Of a stretch of DNA of 64,000 nt, positions 58,710 through 64,000 are shown piece by piece (position 1 is the stretch's first letter; every line of letters begins with the position of its first letter). The notes below the pieces were generated by a model. The model had not been told where the DNA came from and did not search any database. It saw nothing but the letters and a program-made list of their open reading frames with translations. This stretch comes from an uncultured Pelagibacteraceae bacterium (lineage in GTDB: Bacteria; Pseudomonadota; Alphaproteobacteria; Pelagibacterales; Pelagibacteraceae), in NCBI GenBank assembly GCA_902528175.1, contig CABZRN010000002.1:1-64000 (forward strand). The letters run 5' to 3'. A program made the translations under genes and the position numbers.

Positions 58710-59213
58710 TTATTTTATCTTAACTTTAGCAATCATGCCAATTTGATAATGACCTGGAACATTGCATGCAATTTCAATGTTCATTGCATTTTCAAACTTC
58801 CAAACAATGTCACCTTTTTCATTAGGTTCAAGTAACACACTATTACTATGTGAATGACCCATTGACTTGTCCATTTTTGCCATTTTTTTCATTTTTTCTT
58901 TGTCAATTGAATCAGCTAGTAAAATTTCGTTTTCAACCATTTTTTCCATTTCTGGCTGATGTTTTTTGTGCATCATAGCATTAGCTATGTTAAATTCATG
59001 AACTAATTCTCCAGCATTAACAACTTCAAATTTAATCGTTTCACCAGATTTTATATTAAAGCTACTTGGCTCATAATAATTATCATACATTATAACTTTA
59101 ATTGTACGGTTAACTTCTTCAGACTTACCTAAGGAACCAATCATCATATTTTTATCAGCATATGAGTTATATGAAATTAATATGAACACAATTGTTAAAA
59201 ATAATTTAAACAT
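58710..59213 (-). CDS. Secreted cupredoxin (plastocyanin-like), Met/His-rich insert
   Basis: 'GETIKFEVVNAGELVHEFNIA' and 'IEIACNVPGHYQIGM' give the His-Cys-His-Met copper set. Confidence 0.88.
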   Translation of the reverse strand: MFKLFLTIVFILISYNSYADKNMMIGSLGKSEEVNRTIKVIMYDNYYEPSSFNIKSGETIKFEVVNAGELVHEFNIANAMMHKKHQPEMEKMVENEILLADSIDKEKMKKMAKMDKSMGHSHSNSVLLEPNEKGDIVWKFENAMNIEIACNVPGHYQIGMIAKVKIK

Positions 59214-59299
59214 ATATTTATACCTTAATTAAAAAATAGTGGTTTAAAAGAAGTTTTTTTGACACATTGTAAATTTTCGAAAAATGAGGAATATATTCA

Positions 59300-59698
59300 A
59301 TGCTTAAAAAAATAATATTATTATTTATTATCCAACTTTTTATTATAAATCCTTCAATCTCTATTGAGAAAGAGACTACTTTTAACAAAATTTCGTTTGA
59401 TAAAGCTCAATCAGAAGGAAAAGTTGTAATAGTAAGTTCTTGGATAAAATATTGCTCTTCATGCGCTAGTCAGATGAAAGTTTTAAATAAAGCAAAATAT
59501 GATGGAAAACTATTTGATATTAAATTTGATAATATCGAATATTTTTCATTTGATGTAACAGATAAAGATATAGCTAATTTGTTAAATGTAAAATTTCAAA
59601 CTACGCTTTTAATATTTAAGAATAATAATGAAATTTATAGAAGTCTTGGAGAAACAACTGAAGATTTAATTTATGAAGCTTTAAAAAAATCAATTTAA
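59300..59698 (+). CDS. Secreted thioredoxin-like protein
   Basis: 'VVIVSSWIKYCSSCASQMKVLN' CxxC; signal peptide. Confidence 0.8.
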   Translation: MLKKIILLFIIQLFIINPSISIEKETTFNKISFDKAQSEGKVVIVSSWIKYCSSCASQMKVLNKAKYDGKLFDIKFDNIEYFSFDVTDKDIANLLNVKFQTTLLIFKNNNEIYRSLGETTEDLIYEALKKSI

Positions 59699-59700
59699 TA

Positions 59701-60225
59701 TTAAATTAATCTTTTAAAATCTTTAAAACTTATATTTTTTTTATCTTTTTGAGATATTATCATTTTTTTTGTTGGCCACTTTATCTTTAAATCTTTATCG
59801 TTCCATTTTATTCCTGTTTCAGATTTTGAATGTCTATATTTTGAGGACTTATATAGTAATACCACATTATCGGTTAATGCATAGAAACCATGGGCAAAAC
59901 CAGCTGGAATTAATAATGATTTATTATTCTTTTCTGACAAAATAATCGAAAAATACTTACCAAAAGTTTTAGACCTTTTTCTACAATCAACACTAACATC
60001 GTATATTTTACCACTAAGCACAGTTATTAACTTTGCTTGAGGATTTTTTCTTTGTAAATGCAAACCTCTTAAAACATTTTTTTTTGAGAATGACATTGCA
60101 TCAAAAGGAAACTTAATTTTAAAATTTTTTTCAAGAAATAACTCTCTAAAATAACCTCTGTTATCGTTAAAAGATTTTTTTTTATAAATTAATAAGCCTT
60201 TAATTTTTGTTTTTTTTACTTTCAT
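59701..60225 (-). CDS. rfbC: dTDP-4-dehydrorhamnose 3,5-epimerase-like
   Basis: 'RGYFRELFLEKNF', 'VLRGLHLQRKNPQAKLITVLSGKIYDVSVDCR', 'IPAGFAHGFYAL'. Confidence 0.92.
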   Translation of the reverse strand: MKVKKTKIKGLLIYKKKSFNDNRGYFRELFLEKNFKIKFPFDAMSFSKKNVLRGLHLQRKNPQAKLITVLSGKIYDVSVDCRKRSKTFGKYFSIILSEKNNKSLLIPAGFAHGFYALTDNVVLLYKSSKYRHSKSETGIKWNDKDLKIKWPTKKMIISQKDKKNISFKDFKRLI

Positions 60226-61417
60226 TGTTTAATAATTTTTTAAATGTTGAACATATATAATTTAAATCTTTAATATTCATTCCCTGATGACAACCTAATA
60301 AAATTCCGTTCTTCATTACGTCATTGGCCACAGCATCGCAAGTTGGATGTTTCTTATAAATTCTATTTTTCATAACAGGTTGTTTAAGAATATTACCAGT
60401 AAATATAGTCCTCGTTTGTATATTATTTTTTTCAAAAAAAATCTGCATTTGTTTCCTATTAAATTTTTTATTTTTTTTTATTACTAAAGGGAAAGCCAAC
60501 CAAGGTGTCTTTACTCCAGGGTTTTGTTCTGGCAATTTAAAGTAGTTTCTATAATTTGCAAAAAACTTTTTTAAATATTCAAAGTTTTTATTTCTTGTCG
60601 AAATATTTTTTTTTAATTTTTTTATTTGCTCTAAAGCAAAGGCAGCTGAAATTTCCGAAGGTAAAAAATTATAACCTAAATCAGAAAAAATATACTTAGC
60701 GTCATAATCAATTCCAGAAACTTTAACATTAAATCTTTTAGTTGCATTTTCCGACTCATTGAAAACAGCAGACGATCTACCCCAACCTCTTAGAAGTTTT
60801 GCTCTTTCATATAACTTATAATCATTAAAACAAACTATACCACCTGTTCCAGCTCCATTAATAATGTGTGAAGCATAAAAACTATTTGTTGTTATGTCCG
60901 AATATGTGCCTAAATTCTTTTTGTTTACTGTGTAACCTATTGTATCAGCAGAGTCCTCAATGACCTTAAGATTATATTTTTTTGCAATTTTATAAATTTT
61001 TTTCCATTCCGCTATGTTTCCTAATAAATTAGGTATCATCAATGCAACTGTTTTGCTGTTGATACATTTTTCAATTTGATTAGTGTCTGTTAGAAATTTA
61101 TTTTCTTCTGCTCCTACAAAATGAGGGATCAATCCTAATTGATATATTGGTGCAACTGTTGTTGAAAATGTTAAGTTTGGTGTAATTATTTCAGAATCTT
61201 TTTTAAACTTAAATGATGAAAGAGCTAATAAATTTGCAGACGATCCTGAATTAACCATTAAACCATATTTTTTTCCAAAAATTTGAGATATTTTCTTTTC
61301 TAAAGTTTTTACTTTTTTCCCATCAATAAGAGACAAACTGTCATTTTTTAATACATTAAGGACTGCGTTTATCTCTTTTTTATCATATACTGCTCGTCCA
61401 TAATAAATTTTTTTCAT
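60200..61417 (-). CDS. DegT/DnrJ/EryC1 (RfbH-like) PLP sugar enzyme
   Basis: 'GLMVNSGSSANLLALSSF', 'TTNSFYASHIINGAGTGGIVC' with His in place of the PLP Lys, as in RfbH-type 3-dehydrases. Confidence 0.85.
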   Translation of the reverse strand: MKKIYYGRAVYDKKEINAVLNVLKNDSLSLIDGKKVKTLEKKISQIFGKKYGLMVNSGSSANLLALSSFKFKKDSEIITPNLTFSTTVAPIYQLGLIPHFVGAEENKFLTDTNQIEKCINSKTVALMIPNLLGNIAEWKKIYKIAKKYNLKVIEDSADTIGYTVNKKNLGTYSDITTNSFYASHIINGAGTGGIVCFNDYKLYERAKLLRGWGRSSAVFNESENATKRFNVKVSGIDYDAKYIFSDLGYNFLPSEISAAFALEQIKKLKKNISTRNKNFEYLKKFFANYRNYFKLPEQNPGVKTPWLAFPLVIKKNKKFNRKQMQIFFEKNNIQTRTIFTGNILKQPVMKNRIYKKHPTCDAVANDVMKNGILLGCHQGMNIKDLNYICSTFKKLLNNESKKNKN

Positions 61418-61456
61418 TATTTGTATTTAGCTTTTATTAAAAAAAACACAATAAGT

Positions 61457-62308
61457 TTATTCAGTTATTATTCTTATTATATCTTTGATATTGCTGTTCT
61501 TAGGTTTCCAACCTTTAAGAGTTTTAAAATTATAAATCTTTTCTTTAATTATTTTATTTGATAGCCATTTTACTTTAAATTTTTTTTGAGAATATTTCTC
61601 TGTTTTTTTAATAATGTCATAAATTTTAAAATAATTTTTGTTTTTTAATATGTAAGTATCTGATTTATAATTTTTTTTTAATATTAATTTTATAGCACGA
61701 ACAATATCTTTTACATTGAGTAAATTAATATACAAATTTTTCGATATAACTTTTGTGACAATATTTCTTTTAAAATTTATTTTTAACAGATTTACTAATT
61801 TTTTTCTTTTATCTCTTAATCCAAAAGTGTCAGAAATAACTAAATTTAAAAATTTAATGTTTTTATTTTCTTTTTTATAAAAACTGATTATTTTCCCAAA
61901 TCCAGCCTTATAAGCAGAATACAAGTTATAACAATTATCTTTTTTTCCATCATAATTTTCCCAAACTGTTGAGAAATTAACAAATTTTTTTACTCTCATT
62001 ATCTTTAGATTTTCAAGAATAATATTACCAAATAGGATATTTGACTCGGATAATTCTTTAATATCTTCAAAATTGTGATTTTTAACATAGTGTGTAGCGC
62101 AGTGAACGACTGTATCGATTTTTATTTTTTTGATTTTATAACTTAAATTTTTATGACTGTTGAAATAAATTTTAATAATATTTTTGTTGTTTGAATTAAT
62201 CTTATATTTTTTCCTTACAGTTATATAAACTTTATTATAAATAGATAGATATTTAAGAAGCTCAGACCCAATAAAACCAGTAGATCCAGTTAAAAGTATA
62301 TTTTTCAC
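61457..62308 (-). CDS. NAD-dependent epimerase/dehydratase
   Basis: 'LLTGSTGFIGSELLKYL', 'YSAYKAGFGKII'. Confidence 0.85.
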   Translation of the reverse strand: MKNILLTGSTGFIGSELLKYLSIYNKVYITVRKKYKINSNNKNIIKIYFNSHKNLSYKIKKIKIDTVVHCATHYVKNHNFEDIKELSESNILFGNIILENLKIMRVKKFVNFSTVWENYDGKKDNCYNLYSAYKAGFGKIISFYKKENKNIKFLNLVISDTFGLRDKRKKLVNLLKINFKRNIVTKVISKNLYINLLNVKDIVRAIKLILKKNYKSDTYILKNKNYFKIYDIIKKTEKYSQKKFKVKWLSNKIIKEKIYNFKTLKGWKPKNSNIKDIIRIITE

Positions 62309-63183
62309 TTTTTAGTTATAATTAAATTTTTTAAATACTCAGAGTATTCACATTTACCATAAAATTTTATCTGATTATTTATTTCTCTTTTATTAACCCA
62401 GCCATTGGAAAGAGCTATTTCTTCAATACAAGCAACCTTTAAACCTTGCCTTTTTTCAATTGCAGATACAAAAGCACTTGTTTTATAAAAATCATCTATT
62501 GAACCCGTGTCCAACCAAGCACCCCCTCTACCTAGCAAACTTGCTTTCAAATTACCTTTTTTTTTATATTTGTTAATTAAATCAACTATTTCCAATTCTC
62601 CTCTTTTTGAAGGTTTTAATAGCTTTGAGTACTTACAAACTAAATTATCAAAAAAATATAGTCCAGTAATTGCTAAATCAGAAATAAATTTTTTTGGCTT
62701 TTCTTTAATATGGGTAACTTTGTATTTTTTATTTATTTTTGCTACACCGTATTGGTCAGGTCTTTTTACTTTATGTAATATAATTTTTGCACCTTTCTTT
62801 AATTTTTTATAATTTAACAATTGAGTAGTTAAATTTTGTCCATAAAAAAAATTGTCTCCAAGTATCAATGCAACATTATCAGATCCGATAAATTTTTCTC
62901 CTATTATGAACGCATCAGGTAAGCCCCTAGGCTCACTTTGCTCGACGTATGTAATTTTGATACCAAGATTTTTACCATTCGGTATTATTTTTTTATATTG
63001 AGAAAGTTCTCCTTTATTTACAATTATCAAAATATCTTTTATTTTTGAAAGCATTAAAATAGAAAGAGGATAAAAAATTAAAGGCTTATCGAATATTGGC
63101 AATAGCTGTTTATTAATTGCTTTAGTTAAAGGGCTCATTCTTGTTCCTCTTCCTCCAGCTAAAATAATTCCTTTTTTAATCAA
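62305..63183 (-). CDS. rfbA: Glucose-1-phosphate thymidylyltransferase
   Basis: 'GIILAGGRGTRMSPLTKAINKQLLPIFDKPLIFYPLS', 'ILGDNFFYG', 'GRGGAWLDTGS'. Confidence 0.96.
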   Translation of the reverse strand: MIKKGIILAGGRGTRMSPLTKAINKQLLPIFDKPLIFYPLSILMLSKIKDILIIVNKGELSQYKKIIPNGKNLGIKITYVEQSEPRGLPDAFIIGEKFIGSDNVALILGDNFFYGQNLTTQLLNYKKLKKGAKIILHKVKRPDQYGVAKINKKYKVTHIKEKPKKFISDLAITGLYFFDNLVCKYSKLLKPSKRGELEIVDLINKYKKKGNLKASLLGRGGAWLDTGSIDDFYKTSAFVSAIEKRQGLKVACIEEIALSNGWVNKREINNQIKFYGKCEYSEYLKNLIITKK

Positions 63184-63999
63184 TTATGTGCCCAATCTTT
63201 CTGTAATATCTTTTTTTCTAAGATTTTTAAAATATTTTTGATTACTATAATACCATAAAAAAGTTTTGTTTAGTCCATCAAAGATCTTTGTTTTAGAGTT
63301 CCAATTAAGTTTTGATTTTATTTTACCACTGTTTAATGCATACCTTAAATCATGACCTGGTCTGTCTTTGACAAATTTTATCTTTACTTTTTTACCTATT
63401 GAAATGTGTTTTTTTGCAATATTTATTAAATATTTTGTAATTTGAAGATTATTTAAATTTTTATTAGAGCCAATATTATAAAACTCTCCTTTTTTTCCTT
63501 TTAAAAAAACTTTTAAAAGTCCTTCACAATGGTCCATAACATATATCCACTCTCTTGAATTTTTTCCATTACCATAAATAGGTAATTCTCGATTGTTAAT
63601 GATGTTATATATTAATTTAGGAATTAATTTTTCAGGATGTTGGCAAGGCCCATAATTATTAGAACAATTAGTAATAATCGCTGGAATTTTAAATGTTCTA
63701 ACATAAGCAGATACCAGATGATCTGATGAGGCTTTACTTGCAGCATAAGGAGAGCTAGGTTTATACTTAAAATTTTCATTGGATCTACCAGTTAAAACAT
63801 CTCCAAAAACTTCATCAGTTGATATATGAATTAACTTTGTATTTGAATAAGATTTGTAAAATCTTCTAAAAGACTCTAATAAATTAAATGTTCCCAATAT
63901 GTTACTTTTAATAAAATTTGATGGATTATCTATAGACCTATCTACATGAGTTTCAGCAGCCAAATTAAATACACCATTTGGTTTATATTTTTTGAAAAT
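63184..63999 (-). CDS. rfbB: dTDP-glucose 4,6-dehydratase (5' end outside window)
   Basis: Frame open to the window edge: 'IFKKYKPNGVFNLAAETHVDRSIDNPSNF'; 'YAASKASSDHLVSAYVRTFKIPAIITNCSNNYGP'. Confidence 0.95.
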   Translation of the reverse strand: MFKKYKPNGVFNLAAETHVDRSIDNPSNFIKSNILGTFNLLESFRRFYKSYSNTKLIHISTDEVFGDVLTGRSNENFKYKPSSPYAASKASSDHLVSAYVRTFKIPAIITNCSNNYGPCQHPEKLIPKLIYNIINNRELPIYGNGKNSREWIYVMDHCEGLLKVFLKGKKGEFYNIGSNKNLNNLQITKYLINIAKKHISIGKKVKIKFVKDRPGHDLRYALNSGKIKSKLNWNSKTKIFDGLNKTFLWYYSNQKYFKNLRKKDITERLGT

Positions 64000-64000
64000 T

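Noticed and set aside
1-64000. CRISPR array, prophage, transposon or toxin-antitoxin/defence island
   Set aside because: No regularly spaced repeats, integrase/transposase, phage structural genes or defence nucleases were found in the ORFs.

Overview
This is a low-GC, very gene-dense chromosomal window that looks like a streamlined marine alphaproteobacterium of the SAR11/Pelagibacterales type (inferred from composition and gene content, not from a search). No phage, transposon or CRISPR array was found. Main blocks: the C-terminus of an AsmA-like protein, tyrS and anmK; an Fe-S assembly operon (Rrf2/IscR regulator, sufBCDS, SufU/IscU-like, SufT-like, SufA/IscA) preceded by two tandem Fur-box-like sequences and a near-consensus IscR type-1 site; glnA with unusual nested inverted repeats in its leader; aldehyde dehydrogenases, one with a Lys/Arg-rich N-terminal extension, next to DUF779-, DsrE- and GYD-like genes; a photolyase/SRAP repair cluster; a run of tiny ferredoxin-fold and NTF2-like proteins; cysK/cysE/ETHE1-like genes; an alternative oxidase; a beta-propeller autotransporter; a probable organosulfonate (taurine/DHPS) locus at 37.7-50.8 kb; tldD/pmbA; tRNA-Met; a cupredoxin cluster; and a surface-polysaccharide block with rfb genes running off the right edge. 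The most interesting candidates are (i) the organosulfonate locus, with an HpsN-like dehydrogenase, a Pta-like enzyme, a ComC-like dehydrogenase, a TauABC-like importer whose permease has a ~400-aa extension, a Tpa-like aminotransferase, alanine dehydrogenase and an adjacent FAD/GcvT demethylase; (ii) the glnA leader repeats; and (iii) the Fur/IscR regulatory region upstream of suf. All functional calls come from reading the translations; no database search was run.
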